The notes beneath the pieces were generated by a model. That model did no database searches and had not been told where the DNA came from. It worked only from the letters and a program-made list of their open reading frames with translations. From assembly GCA_903931735.1 (NCBI GenBank), contig CAIZDL010000062.1, positions 1-64,000 of the forward strand: DNA of 64,000 bases, read 5' to 3'. Positions 34,843 to 43,957 of the stretch are shown one piece after another. How positions within the stretch are numbered: the first letter of the stretch is position 1; each line of letters begins with the position of its first letter. Both the position numbers and the translations under genes were made by a program. Source of the DNA: an uncultured Rhodospirillales bacterium (GTDB taxonomy: Bacteria > Pseudomonadota > Alphaproteobacteria > Azospirillales > Azospirillaceae).

Positions 34843-35691
34843 ATGCCTCTTGCCCCCCGGCCCGGCCGGCTGTTTTGTTTTGGCATCGGTTATAGCGGCG
34901 GGGCCTTGGCGCGCGCCTTGCTCGCTAGAGGCTGGCAGGTTGCCGGAACCTGTCGCAGCCCTGAAGGGCTGGCGGCGTTGGCCGGTCTCGGGATCACAGC
35001 GTTTCCGTTCGACGATCTGCCCGGCGGCGCGTTTGCCGGGATTACGCATGTGCTGAGCAGCGTTCCCCCGGGCGCAGACGGCGACCCGGTTCTGGCTCGC
35101 TATGGCGCGATGATGGCGGCGGCGGCCGGGACGACCGAGTGGGTCGGCTATCTTTCAACCACAGGGGTTTATGGCGATACCGGCGGCGCCTGGGTCGATG
35201 AATGGGCCCCGCTGGCGCCCTCGGTGGCTCGGCAGGCCCGCAGGGTTGACGCCGAGCGGGCATGGCGCGAGGGGCTGTCGGCTCATATTTTCCGTCTCGC
35301 CGGGATTTACGGCCCCGGGCGCAGTGCGGTCGATTCGGTGCGTGCGGGGACCGCGAGGCGTATCGATAAGCCATCTCATGTGTTTTGCCGCATTCATGTC
35401 GACGATATTGCGGCTGTTTTAATGGCGTCGATCGCTCGGCCTAACCCGGGCGCGGTTTATAATGTTTGCGATGATCTCCCCAGCGCCCCTTCGGAGGTGG
35501 TGGATGAGGCGTGTCGGCTGCTTGGGGTGGAGCCCCCGCCGCTGGTTTCGCTGGAGCGGGCCGGTTTGTCGCCGATGGCCGCGAGCTTTTGGCGCGACAA
35601 TCGGCGGGTGCGCAATGATCGGATCAAGGCCGAACTCGGGGTGACTTTGCGCCACCCCGATTTTCGCTCGGGGCTCGCCGCCTGTTTATGA
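34843..35691 (+). CDS. NAD-dependent epimerase/dehydratase family protein (YeeZ-like SDR)
   Basis: 282 residues from ATG 34843. The Rossmann motif is FGIGYSGGALARALLARG, an atypical extended-SDR glycine pattern (GxGYxG) typical of YeeZ/SDR_a5-like proteins. YLSTTGVYGDTGG holds the Thr-rich active-site region, but the Tyr-x3-Lys motif is not obvious. FRLAGIYGPGRS and IHVDDIAAVL are family signatures. The enzyme's substrate is unknown. It lies 12 bp after the cold-shock gene and may be co-transcribed with it. Confidence 0.82.
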   Translation: MPLAPRPGRLFCFGIGYSGGALARALLARGWQVAGTCRSPEGLAALAGLGITAFPFDDLPGGAFAGITHVLSSVPPGADGDPVLARYGAMMAAAAGTTEWVGYLSTTGVYGDTGGAWVDEWAPLAPSVARQARRVDAERAWREGLSAHIFRLAGIYGPGRSAVDSVRAGTARRIDKPSHVFCRIHVDDIAAVLMASIARPNPGAVYNVCDDLPSAPSEVVDEACRLLGVEPPPLVSLERAGLSPMAASFWRDNRRVRNDRIKAELGVTLRHPDFRSGLAACL

Positions 35692-35703
35692 GCCGGCGGT
35701 TTA

Positions 35704-36795
35704 TCAGGCGGCGGGGAAAAGTGCCTTTAGCCCAGCTTCCGTTGCAGCGCAAACGCCGCGTTCAGTGATAAGCCCAGTCACCAGACGAGCCGGAGTTACA
35801 TCGAACCCCCAGTTCCCGACCGGGCTGCCTGCGGGGGTAAGGTGGACCGTGACCATCTCGCCGGTCTTGGTGCGGGCGGTGACTTCCGACAGCTCGCGAC
35901 CATCGCGTTCCTCAATGGGAATTTCTTTAACACCGTCGCGCAGACGCCAATCGATGGAGGGTGAAGGCGCCCCGACGTAAAACGGCACGCCATTATCGTG
36001 GGCGGCCAGGGCCTTGAGATAGGTGCCGATTTTGTTGCAAACGTCACCGGTGGCCGTGGTGCGGTCGGTGCCCACAATGCAGATATCGACCATGCCATGC
36101 TGCATCAAATGGCCGCCGACATTATCGGCGATCACGGTGTGGGGAACGCCGTGCTTGCCCAGTTCCCACGCGGTAAGGCTGGCCCCCTGGTTGCGCGGCC
36201 GGGTTTCATCGACCCAAACGTGGAGCGGCACGCCGCGCTCAAACGCGGTATAGACCGGGGCCAGCGCCGTGCCCCAATCCACCGTGGCGAGCCAGCCGGC
36301 GTTGCAATGGGTAAGGATATTGACCCGCCGCCCGGTCGCTTGTGCATTGGCGATCGTCTCTATCAGCGTTGCGCCATGCCGGCCTATCGCTTGACACATC
36401 GCAACATCTTCATCGGCCATCGCCGCCGCCTCGGCATAGGCAGCCGTTAGGCGGTGGCTTACCGGCAAGGGCCGGAGCAAGCGCTCCATCCGTTCCAGCG
36501 CCCAGCGCAGGTTGATCGCGGTGGGGCGAGTTCCCTGTAACACCTCAATCGATTGGGTGAGGGCGTCGTCGCTGGCGTCCTCCCGCAGGGCCAGCGCCAG
36601 ACCATAGGCGGCGGTCACCCCGATCAGCGGCGCGCCACGTACGATCATCGATTGAATGGCGTGGGCGGCCTCGGTGCGGTTGGTCAGGCGCACGACCTCA
36701 AACCGGTGGGGCAGCTTGGTTTGGTCGATTACGTCCACCGACCAGCCATCCTTGGCGAGCCAAATCGTGCGGTAACCCGTTCCGTCAATTCTCAT
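35704..36795 (-). CDS. mtnA: S-methyl-5-thioribose-1-phosphate isomerase
   Basis: 363 residues from ATG 36795 with GGAG upstream. It isomerises MTR-1-P to MTRu-1-P in methionine salvage or related MTA disposal. Family motifs: [34 protein letters not shown] (catalytic Cys), [17 protein letters not shown], and [17 protein letters not shown] (catalytic Asp). No other salvage genes are adjacent. It follows the nitrilase gene by 19 bp and probably shares its transcript. Confidence 0.94.
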   Translation of the reverse strand: MRIDGTGYRTIWLAKDGWSVDVIDQTKLPHRFEVVRLTNRTEAAHAIQSMIVRGAPLIGVTAAYGLALALREDASDDALTQSIEVLQGTRPTAINLRWALERMERLLRPLPVSHRLTAAYAEAAAMADEDVAMCQAIGRHGATLIETIANAQATGRRVNILTHCNAGWLATVDWGTALAPVYTAFERGVPLHVWVDETRPRNQGASLTAWELGKHGVPHTVIADNVGGHLMQHGMVDICIVGTDRTTATGDVCNKIGTYLKALAAHDNGVPFYVGAPSPSIDWRLRDGVKEIPIEERDGRELSEVTARTKTGEMVTVHLTPAGSPVGNWGFDVTPARLVTGLITERGVCAATEAGLKALFPAA

Positions 36796-36814
36796 GCCAA
36801 ATCTCCGTTGGAAA

Positions 36815-37642
36815 TCAGGGGCCTTTAAAGGCACGGTCGTGGCTTAGCGCGGGCACCATGCCGCGGCACTCGGCAACGCGGCCGATATCGATGCGGGCGG
36901 TGATGAACCCCGGTTCCTCGCCCCCATCGGCCAAAACCTCACCCCAGGGGTCGATAATCAGCGAGTGGCCAAAGGTGCGCCGGCCTTCATCATGAACCCC
37001 GCACTGGGCCGGGGCGATAATGAAGCCGCCGGTTTCAATGGCCCGGGCGCGCAATAGGGTGTGCCAGTGTGCGCGGCCGGTGGGTGCGGTAAACGCCGCG
37101 GGAACCGCAATCATGCCGGCTCCCCCGTGGGCGAGCGCCCGAAACAGGACGGCGAATCGAACGTCGTAGCAAATGGTCAGCCCGAGCGCGGTCCAGGGTG
37201 TTGGCGCCACCACCGCGCGGTCGCCGGGCCGGAAGGTTGCCGACTCGCGGTAGCTTTCCCCGCCCGGCAAATCCACGTCAAACATATGGATCTTGTCGTA
37301 GCGAGCGCGGATTGTCCCTTCGTTGTCGATCAGGAAGCTGCGATTGGCCACCTTACCGCAGTCGAGTGCAATCCCGAGGGAGCCGACCAGCAGCCACGCC
37401 CCGGTTTCCAGCGCGAGCTCGGTGAAATAGGCCACCGCCGGGTGATCCGCCTCGGGGCGGACCCGCGCCAGCAGCTTGTCCCGTCCCTGAACGATCAACG
37501 AAACATTTTCGGGCAGCGCAATGAAATCGGCCCCGGCATCGCGGGCGCGGCGGACCAGCGTGCCCGCGACGTCCAGGTTGGGGGCAATCTCGGGGCCGGC
37601 GTTGACCTGAACGCAGGCGGCGGTGAAGGTTGCCGCCGTCAC
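36815..37642 (-). CDS. Carbon-nitrogen hydrolase (nitrilase superfamily, Nit1/Nit2-like)
   Basis: 275 residues from a GTG at 37642 that overlaps the grxC stop (GTGA). The Glu-Lys-Cys triad is visible in [24 protein letters not shown] and LTICYDVRF. The closest known families are Nit1 (deaminated glutathione amidase) and Nit2 (omega-amidase). Position directly after glutaredoxin is common in alphaproteobacteria and agrees with a glutathione-repair role, but that is inference. Confidence 0.88.
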   Translation of the reverse strand: MTAATFTAACVQVNAGPEIAPNLDVAGTLVRRARDAGADFIALPENVSLIVQGRDKLLARVRPEADHPAVAYFTELALETGAWLLVGSLGIALDCGKVANRSFLIDNEGTIRARYDKIHMFDVDLPGGESYRESATFRPGDRAVVAPTPWTALGLTICYDVRFAVLFRALAHGGAGMIAVPAAFTAPTGRAHWHTLLRARAIETGGFIIAPAQCGVHDEGRRTFGHSLIIDPWGEVLADGGEEPGFITARIDIGRVAECRGMVPALSHDRAFKGP

Positions 37643-37902
37643 GCCGTCAGCCCAAGCAGCGGGTCGAGCTTGCCATCGGCCTCCAGCGCGTGGAGATCGT
37701 CGCAGCCGCCAACATGGCGACCATCGATAAAGATCTGCGGGACCGAGGTGCGCCCCCCGGCCCGCTCGACCATTGCGGGCTTTTGTGCCGGGTCGGCGCC
37801 AATGTCGATGTCGGTGTAGGCCACGCCCTTGCTCTGGAGCAGCGCTTTGGCCCGCGCGCAGTAGCCGCAAGTTATCTTGGAGTAAATTACAACCTCGACC
37901 AT
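37639..37902 (-). CDS. grxC: Glutaredoxin 3
   Basis: 87 residues. The redox motif is CGYC in YSKITCGYCARAKALL, and TSVPQIFIDGRHVGGCDDL is the glutathione-binding region with cis-Pro. It reduces protein and low-molecular disulfides using glutathione. It is translationally coupled to the nitrilase gene by a 4-bp overlap and preceded by comF. Confidence 0.95.
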   Translation of the reverse strand: MVEVVIYSKITCGYCARAKALLQSKGVAYTDIDIGADPAQKPAMVERAGGRTSVPQIFIDGRHVGGCDDLHALEADGKLDPLLGLTA

Positions 37903-37940
37903 CCCCGACGCCCTCCGGCAAATTTATAATCCGCTGCGTT

Positions 37941-38690
37941 TTACTCAGCCTTGACCGCCCGCGCCAGTGTCAAGACGTCGACCCTGGCAGCGCCGCCACG
38001 CAAAAGCACCCGCGCGCACTCGCTGAGGGTGGCGCCAGTGGTCATCACATCGTCGATCAGGACGATGTGGGCCGCGGCGACGGTCGGCAGATATTTATTT
38101 CGGATCCGAAATGCTCCAGCAACGTTACGCTGTCGTGCGCCGCCGATCAAGCCCACCTGGGGCAGGGTTTGGCGGTGGCGCACCAGCACGTCGGGGCGAT
38201 AGGCGATGATACCGGTCTTTTGTAAATGCCCCGCCAGCAGCGCCGCTTGATTATATCGGCGCCGTAACAACCGCCAGCGATGCAGCGGCACTGGCACCGC
38301 CAGCGTTGCCCCGGCCAGGATATCGGCGCCCGCCCGCGCGAGCCAGGCACCATAGGCGTGGGCGGCATAGGTCTGGTCGCCGTATTTCAGCCCCGCGACC
38401 AAGCGCCGGCTGGCATCGTCATAGACCAAAACCGAGCGGGCGCGGGCGAAGGGCGGGGGGTGGGCGATGCACGCACCACACTCGGCACCGGCCAGAATAT
38501 CGACCTCGAACGGTAAGCCGCAGTGGTCGCAAAAAGGCGGAGCGATAAAGCTGAGGCCCCGCCAACACAGCGGGCAAACGCCGCCCTGGCGGTCGACGGC
38601 ATCACCGCAGGAAAGACAGCGCGGCGGCAACACCGCGTCGAGCGCCCGGCCGGCGAGTTTGGCCAGGGCCTCAGCGGCAGCGGCTATCAT
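37941..38690 (-). CDS. comF: ComF family phosphoribosyltransferase-like protein
   Basis: 249 residues. An N-terminal double zinc-knuckle (CLSCGD...CPLCWRG and CDHCGLP...CGACIAH) precedes a type I PRTase fold with the PRPP loop HIVLIDDVMTTGATLSE. ComF is needed for DNA uptake in competent bacteria and is conserved in many non-competent ones. It is first in a comF-grxC-nitrilase-mtnA run. Confidence 0.92.
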   Translation of the reverse strand: MIAAAAEALAKLAGRALDAVLPPRCLSCGDAVDRQGGVCPLCWRGLSFIAPPFCDHCGLPFEVDILAGAECGACIAHPPPFARARSVLVYDDASRRLVAGLKYGDQTYAAHAYGAWLARAGADILAGATLAVPVPLHRWRLLRRRYNQAALLAGHLQKTGIIAYRPDVLVRHRQTLPQVGLIGGARQRNVAGAFRIRNKYLPTVAAAHIVLIDDVMTTGATLSECARVLLRGGAARVDVLTLARAVKAE

Positions 38691-38795
38691 GGGGTTTGCC
38701 TTGGGGGCCTTGCCTTGGGCCAGCGGCCTGTCTTGGGGGAGCCGGCCTGCCTTGGGCGATCGAGGGGCGCCGCCCCCCGCTCGGGTTCAAGACCG

Positions 38796-39359
38796 TTAAG
38801 CAGCCCGCTTGACTTGATGGCATTCGGCGAACAGTTTCAAGAGCTGCGCGACAAACTCCGGCAGGGCGGTAACGTCGCGGCCGGTGAGCAGAACGCCATC
38901 GAGAACGATCGCCTCGTCCACCAGTTGGGCGCCGCTCGTCCCAATCGCCTCGTGGATGCTTTCCGGCGCGGTCATCTGCCGGCCGTTCAGCTTGCGAGCC
39001 TGGGCGAGCAGACCAACCCCCTGATCGATGGCGGCAATCGGCTTGCCAGCGTCGAGGAAGTGGCCAACAATGCGCTTGGTGTGGGGGTTCAGGCTCAGCT
39101 TGTTGACGCTGCGCTCCCCGCCTGGCAGCACCAAAGCATCGAAATCGGCGCCGAGCACGTCGCCAATCTGGAGGTCGATGGGGAAGAAGTGGCCCCAGCC
39201 TTTGCCATGCCAGCCGTTGGCGAGGCCCTGATCGGTGGAAATTGTTTTAACGGTCGCGCCGGCCTTAAGCAGTGCCCGTTGCGCCTCAGTCATCTCGGTT
39301 TCTTCAAACCCGGAAGCCATAATGATGGCCACGTTGCAGCCAACCAGCTCTTTCTCCAT
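38796..39359 (-). CDS. DJ-1/PfpI family protein with altered nucleophile
   Basis: 187 residues. The fold motifs are clear: VAIIMASGFEETEM with the conserved acidic residue and FDALVLPGGERSV. At the nucleophile elbow, where the family has AICHG, this protein has AIDQG (Asp112-Gln113). Both the catalytic Cys and its neighbouring His are therefore absent. Glyoxalase, protease or deglycase activity by the standard mechanism is unlikely. It may be a stress or structural protein, or use a different chemistry. It diverges from glnD. Confidence 0.85.
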   Translation of the reverse strand: MEKELVGCNVAIIMASGFEETEMTEAQRALLKAGATVKTISTDQGLANGWHGKGWGHFFPIDLQIGDVLGADFDALVLPGGERSVNKLSLNPHTKRIVGHFLDAGKPIAAIDQGVGLLAQARKLNGRQMTAPESIHEAIGTSGAQLVDEAIVLDGVLLTGRDVTALPEFVAQLLKLFAECHQVKRAA

Positions 39360-39811
39360 TTTTCGTGCTCTCCCCTGTTGTTGATAATCAATAATTCGTC
39401 ATGGTGACGCCGTTTATCCCGCCCGATGGTGCCCACCCGGCGCCTGATGCGCCTTGCACCCATGGCGCCTATGCGCCTTGCACCCATTTGCCGGGCAACC
39501 ACCGGACACACCCACGACCGCTAGGTGTCGCCGGTCGGCGCCGCCTAATCGGCCGTGCTCAAGATTTACCCAAGGTGGCGGCTCGCCGGTGCGCTGTCAA
39601 CCCCACATTTTGCAATGCCGAAGACCGCCGCTACAAGAAATTGACCAAGATTTCCGGTAACGCTCTTAAGCGGCCCCTTGTTCGGGGGAAGTGAGGAGAC
39701 TAGGTTACCGTTCGTTAATATATTTGGTGCATAACTCTCTTGGCGCAACGGGACCCTTGGTTGTGGTTTCCCGGCTTTGCCTCGGCGCGTGCCCCTATTG
39801 AGGGATTGTTG
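39360..39811. other. Intergenic region between divergent DJ-1-like gene and glnD
   Basis: About 450 bp. It contains two tandem copies of a 24-25 bp unit (39439-39487) and an AT-rich segment TTCGTTAATATATTTGGTGCATAA (39713-39736) that probably holds the glnD promoter. A 97-codon ORF (39401-39694) translates to a low-complexity basic peptide across the repeat and is not considered a gene. Confidence 0.5.
39439..39487. repeat. Tandem direct repeat (2 x 24-25 bp)
   Basis: GGCGCCT(G)ATGCGCCTTGCACCCAT occurs twice head to tail, the second copy lacking one G. Each unit also contains GGCGCC and TGCGCC repeats. Confidence 0.75.
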
Positions 39812-42715
39812 ATGATGGTCAAGGCGGAAGTCCTGGTCCTCGATGTCACGTCGGGCGCGGCCGTGCCTGCCCCGGTTATTCCGGCGCGGTTGCCGTTGAG
39901 CGCTACGTTAAAAGAGTTGGCGGCGCAGCATGGCGGCACCGAGGCGCTACGGCCGGCGGTGCTTGCGGCGACCCGGCAGGCGTTGAGCGAAGGCCGGGCC
40001 GAGATCCGGCAACAATTCGATGGCAACGGCAGCGGCGAAATTTGCGTTCGGCGCAATAGCGAATTGATGGATACGATCATCATTTCGCTGGCCGATCTGG
40101 TGCAGAATTATGTTTATCCCAGCGCCGGCCCTTCCACCGGGGAGGCGTTTGATATCGCGGCCACGGGCGGGTACGGCCGGGGCGAAATCTGCCCGCAATC
40201 CGATATCGATCTGCTGTTTTTGCTGCCCTACAAGCGCACGGTGCGGGTCGAGCAGATCGTCGAGTACATGCTCTATATCCTGTGGGATTTGGGGCTGAAG
40301 GTCGGGCACGCGGTGCGTCCGGTTGAAGATTGTTTGCGCCAAGCCAAAACCGATGTGACGATTCGCACCAACCTTTTGGAAACCCGCCGCCTGTGGGGCG
40401 ACGGCCAATTGCTGGCACTGCTCAAGCGCCGGCTCTCTAAAGAGGTGATCCAGCCCAATGGCCCGGAATTTGTGCTGGCCAAGCTGGCCGAGCGCGATGA
40501 GCGCCACCAGCGCATGGGCGACAGCCGCTATGTTTTGGAGCCGAACGTCAAGGAAGCCAAGGGCGGGCTGCGGGATCTGCAAACGCTGATCTGGATCGCC
40601 AAGCACCTTTATTATGTCAACTCGATGGATGATCTGGTTACCTGCGGCGTGCTGCTGAAGGAAGAGGCGACCCGGTTTATCAAGGCGCAAAACTTCCTGT
40701 GGACCGTCCGCTGCCACTTGCACTACCTGAGCGGCCGACCCGAAGACCGCCTGACCTTCGACGTTCAAACTGAAATCGGTCGGCGCATGGGCTACATGGA
40801 CCGTGCCGGGCTGGTGAGCGTCGAGCGTTTCATGAAGCACTATTTCCTGATCGCCAAAGATGTTGGCGACCTCACGCGGATTTTTTGCGCCGCGCTTGAG
40901 GCCGACGCCAAACGGCCGCCGCGCTTCAACCTGTTGCGGCTGGGTCTTGCCAAAGTCAAAGAGATCGAGGGCTTTCAGCTTGACGGCGAGCGGCTGAACC
41001 TGCGGCACGACCGCCAGTTCCGCGAGGAGCCGGTGGATATGATCCGGCTGTTTTACGTTTCCCAGCGCCATGGGCTCGATGTTCATCCCCATGCGCTGCG
41101 GGCGCTCAGCCGGGCGTTGGGTGGGCTTGCCAAGCTGCGCCAGGACCCCGAAGCCAACCGCCTGTTCATGGAGATTTTAACCAGCCGCAAGGACCCGGAA
41201 GAATCGTTGCGCCGGATGAACGAGGCCGGCGTGCTGGGCCGCTTTCTGCCCGACTTCGGCCGGGTGGTTGCGCAAATGCAATACGACATGTACCACGCCT
41301 ATACGGTGGATGAGCACACCTTGCGGGCGGTTGGCATTATGAACAAAATCGACACCGGCGGGTGTGTCGAAGAATTGCCGCTGGCCTCCCAGGTCATTCA
41401 TAAGTTGACCTCGCGCCGCGCCCTTTACGTTGCCATGTTGTTGCACGATGTTGCCAAGGGCCGGGGGGGCGATCATTCGGTGGTCGGCGCCAAGCTTGCG
41501 GAAAAGCTCTGCCCGCGCCTTGGTCTCAGCGCCGAAGAGACCGAGACGGTGGCGTGGTTGGTCTTCAACCACCTGAAAATGTCGTTCATCGCCTTCAAGC
41601 GCGACTTTGAGGACGAGCGGACAGTGCGGGATTTCGTTAAAATGGCCCAGTCGCCCGAGCGGCTGCGGTTGTTGCTGGTGCTGACGACCGCCGACATCAA
41701 CGCCGTCGGTGCCGGTCGGTGGAACAACTGGAAGGCGACGCTGCTCGCCGAGCTGTATCACCGCACCGAGGAGGTTTTGGCCGGCGGCGTCACGGCCGAG
41801 GGCCGGGTCCATCGCATCAAGCACGCCCAAGAGGTGCTGCGGGGCAAGCTCGATGATTGGGGCGGGGCGCAGTTTGAACGCCACATCGCCCTGGGTTCGC
41901 CTGACTATTGGTTGTCGCTGGATAGTGAGACCCACGCCCGCCACGCCCGGATGATTCGCGACGCCGAGCGCGAGGGCCGGTTATTGACCATCGATACCCG
42001 GGTTGATTTGTCCCGCGCCGTGACCGAGGTGACGATTTACACCGGCGACCATCCGGGGCTGTTTTCGCAATTGGCCGGGGCGCTGGCCCTGAGCGGCGCC
42101 AACATTGTGGATGCCAAGATCTTCACCCTGCGCAACGGTCAGGCGTTGGATATCTTCTCGGTCCAGGATGCCCATTCGGGCGAAGCCTTTGATGCGCCGG
42201 AAAAGCTGGCCAAGCTGACCGTCATCACCGAGCAAACCTTGGCCGGGCAAGTCCGGCTGCTTCAGGAGTTGGCCAAGCGCCGGCCCGCCGCGCCTCAGCG
42301 CACCAGCATGTTTAAGGTGCCGCCACGGGTGATGATCGATAATACCGCCGGCACCAATCACACCGTGATCGAGGTGAATGGCAAAGACCGGCCGGGTTTG
42401 CTTTACGATGTGACCCGCACGCTGACCGACCTCGGGCTCCAAATTTCGTCGGCCAAAATTTCGACCTATGGCGAAAAGGTGATCGACGTTTTTTATGTCC
42501 GCGATGTTTACGGGCTTAAGATAACCCATGACGCCAAGCTTCAGCGCATCCGCGACCGGTTGCTTCATTCGCTGACCAGCTCGGCGACACCGGGGAGCGC
42601 CACCCCGGTAGTACGGCCGGCACCCCCAAGCGCGAGCGGCACCGAACGGCGCCGCGCCCGGATTCGGCCAGCCAAGCCCCGGTCCGGCGGCCCAACTGGG
42701 GCGGGCGGGGCGTAG
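39812..42715 (+). CDS. glnD: [Protein-PII] uridylyltransferase/uridylyl-removing enzyme
   Basis: 967 residues from ATG 39812, with GAGGGA seven bases upstream (the track uses a TTG 72 bp earlier). It senses glutamine and uridylylates or deuridylylates PII, controlling NtrB/NtrC and glutamine synthetase. Domains: nucleotidyltransferase (ATGGYGRGEICPQSDIDLLF), central helical region (EAKGGLRDLQTL), HD hydrolase (YVAMLLHDVAKGRGGDHS), and two C-terminal ACT domains (VTIYTGDHPGLFSQLAGAL; VIEVNGKDRPGLLYDVTRTL). It links the cell's nitrogen status to the sigma-54 nitrate operon earlier in this window. Confidence 0.96.
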   Translation: MMVKAEVLVLDVTSGAAVPAPVIPARLPLSATLKELAAQHGGTEALRPAVLAATRQALSEGRAEIRQQFDGNGSGEICVRRNSELMDTIIISLADLVQNYVYPSAGPSTGEAFDIAATGGYGRGEICPQSDIDLLFLLPYKRTVRVEQIVEYMLYILWDLGLKVGHAVRPVEDCLRQAKTDVTIRTNLLETRRLWGDGQLLALLKRRLSKEVIQPNGPEFVLAKLAERDERHQRMGDSRYVLEPNVKEAKGGLRDLQTLIWIAKHLYYVNSMDDLVTCGVLLKEEATRFIKAQNFLWTVRCHLHYLSGRPEDRLTFDVQTEIGRRMGYMDRAGLVSVERFMKHYFLIAKDVGDLTRIFCAALEADAKRPPRFNLLRLGLAKVKEIEGFQLDGERLNLRHDRQFREEPVDMIRLFYVSQRHGLDVHPHALRALSRALGGLAKLRQDPEANRLFMEILTSRKDPEESLRRMNEAGVLGRFLPDFGRVVAQMQYDMYHAYTVDEHTLRAVGIMNKIDTGGCVEELPLASQVIHKLTSRRALYVAMLLHDVAKGRGGDHSVVGAKLAEKLCPRLGLSAEETETVAWLVFNHLKMSFIAFKRDFEDERTVRDFVKMAQSPERLRLLLVLTTADINAVGAGRWNNWKATLLAELYHRTEEVLAGGVTAEGRVHRIKHAQEVLRGKLDDWGGAQFERHIALGSPDYWLSLDSETHARHARMIRDAEREGRLLTIDTRVDLSRAVTEVTIYTGDHPGLFSQLAGALALSGANIVDAKIFTLRNGQALDIFSVQDAHSGEAFDAPEKLAKLTVITEQTLAGQVRLLQELAKRRPAAPQRTSMFKVPPRVMIDNTAGTNHTVIEVNGKDRPGLLYDVTRTLTDLGLQISSAKISTYGEKVIDVFYVRDVYGLKITHDAKLQRIRDRLLHSLTSSATPGSATPVVRPAPPSASGTERRRARIRPAKPRSGGPTGAGGA

Positions 42716-43101
42716 GGGCGCCGCTTCTCTGTGACTGTATGGCCACAATTGGGAGCGGAATTCCGGGCGGGCGCGGGGGTCGGCGTCTGGCCTTGGCTCC
42801 GAGCAAAGAAGTCGGGTATCAGATGCGGGCCTGACGGCGCCGGCTAGTTGGCTGGTTTTGCCCGAAAAATTGACATTTCAGTCGGCTGACCCGTGCAACT
42901 CGGGAGGTGAAGTGTGGTCGGGGACCGGGACTCTCCGATCAAAGGGTGCCAGTAAAACCTTCGTTTGTGTTGGGGGGCGAGAGGTACAGGTTGACCGGTT
43001 CCCTAGAAATATCGCATAGTCGACGTACTCAACGTACACCACCTAGATTTTGTTTCGGTGGTAGCAATCCTTACTACATCATGTAGCTCAGAGAATCGCC
43101 C
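42716..43101. other. Intergenic region after glnD, with hairpins and a weak promoter
   Basis: About 385 bp. CCCG-N7-CGGG (42890-42904) and TCGGGGA/TCTCCGA (42917-42940) are adjacent stem-loops after a TTGACA at 42870-42875. TTGACC-N18-CATAGT (42991-43020) is a plausible promoter for the next gene. No coding ORF is supported. Confidence 0.4.
43074..43086. promoter_or_regulatory. Palindrome CTACATCATGTAG upstream of small exported gene A
   Basis: A perfect 13-bp palindrome ending 15 bp before the start codon, where it could form a small hairpin over the ribosome binding region or be a repressor site. No regulator is identified. Confidence 0.35.
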
Positions 43102-43452
43102 ATGATTCGTGTCCGCGCTCTTCTTCTTTCGCTGGCGATTGTAATGACGGCCGGGTCTATTTCCGGAGTCGCGCTGGCGGAGACCGCAATGCCCGCTCCG
43201 GCACAGCCTTTCATCGATAAGGCCGTGCCGTTCTATGGCTGTGGCATTGGCGTTGCTATTGGCGCAGCCTCGGTTGCTTTTCCCCGGTCGATGACACAGT
43301 GGACGTTTTACCAGGGGGTTTATCCCTCGATGGCAACGGTGCTGTGGCGCTCGACGCTGGGCTGCTTTTATGGCGTGGTTGGCGGTACGGTGCTCTCGGC
43401 GACGCAGTCGACCTTCCGCAAGGTCGGCGATGCTTGGCATCGCGTGTTCTGA
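43102..43452 (+). CDS. Small exported glycine-rich protein, family member A
   Basis: 116 residues with a signal peptide (LLLSLAIVMTAGSISGVALA). The mature part starts PFIDKAVPFYGCGIGVAIGAA and continues STLGCFYGVVGGTVLS. Each hydrophobic stretch has one Cys and spaced glycines, suggesting two helices that pack in the inner membrane or assemble as oligomers. It is clearly paralogous to the next gene and more distantly to the gene at 63062. The function is unknown. Confidence 0.72.
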   Translation: MIRVRALLLSLAIVMTAGSISGVALAETAMPAPAQPFIDKAVPFYGCGIGVAIGAASVAFPRSMTQWTFYQGVYPSMATVLWRSTLGCFYGVVGGTVLSATQSTFRKVGDAWHRVF

Positions 43453-43509
43453 GGACGAACCCGTGATCCAATCCCGCGCAAAATGGCACTCGCTGGCGAT
43501 GAGACGGGC

Positions 43510-43899
43510 ATGAGAGTCCTCTTGGTGCTCATGGCTGTGCTGGTGATGCTCGGGTCGGTGGCCGGGGAGGTCCGCGCAGCGCCAGCGATGGCAGCCGAGT
43601 CCGATGCGCCGGAGGGGCGGCCGCTCGATTCCTCCAAGCTGCCCAAAAAGCCGCCCTTCATCGATAAGAACGTGGTGTTCCTGACCTGTGCCAGCGGTGC
43701 CTCGCTCGGCGCGCTGGTTACCGGTTTGCCGCCGGTGATGGGCTGGATTCCCTATTCGGGGTGGCCGACCCAGGTCAGCTCGCTCGCCCTGCGCATGGGC
43801 TTTGGCTGTTACTATGGTGTGATGGCGGGCGTTGCCGCCTCTGGCACCTATTCCTTGACCCGGATGGCCGGCGAGGCTTGGAACAGCTTTTTCCATTGA
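43510..43899 (+). CDS. Small exported glycine-rich protein, family member B
   Basis: 129 residues from ATG 43510, chosen so the signal sequence (MRVLLVLMAVLVMLGSVAGEVRAA) is N-terminal; ATG 43483 is possible. Mature motifs PFIDKNVVFLTCASGASLGAL and GFGCYYGVMAGVAASGTY match member A in order and spacing, and the C-terminal AGEAWNSFF matches A's VGDAWHRVF. It arose by tandem duplication and lies 57 bp after A. The function is unknown. Confidence 0.72.
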   Translation: MRVLLVLMAVLVMLGSVAGEVRAAPAMAAESDAPEGRPLDSSKLPKKPPFIDKNVVFLTCASGASLGALVTGLPPVMGWIPYSGWPTQVSSLALRMGFGCYYGVMAGVAASGTYSLTRMAGEAWNSFFH

Positions 43900-43957
43900 A
43901 TTTGAAGAGGGTGCGCGGGAGTGCCGGGGCGCTGGTCGGTTGGGCCGGGTGTCGTCG

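Noticed and set aside
39401-39694. 97-aa ORF upstream of glnD
   Set aside because: It spans the tandem repeat, has no ribosome binding site, and translates to a Pro/His/Arg-rich peptide without family features.
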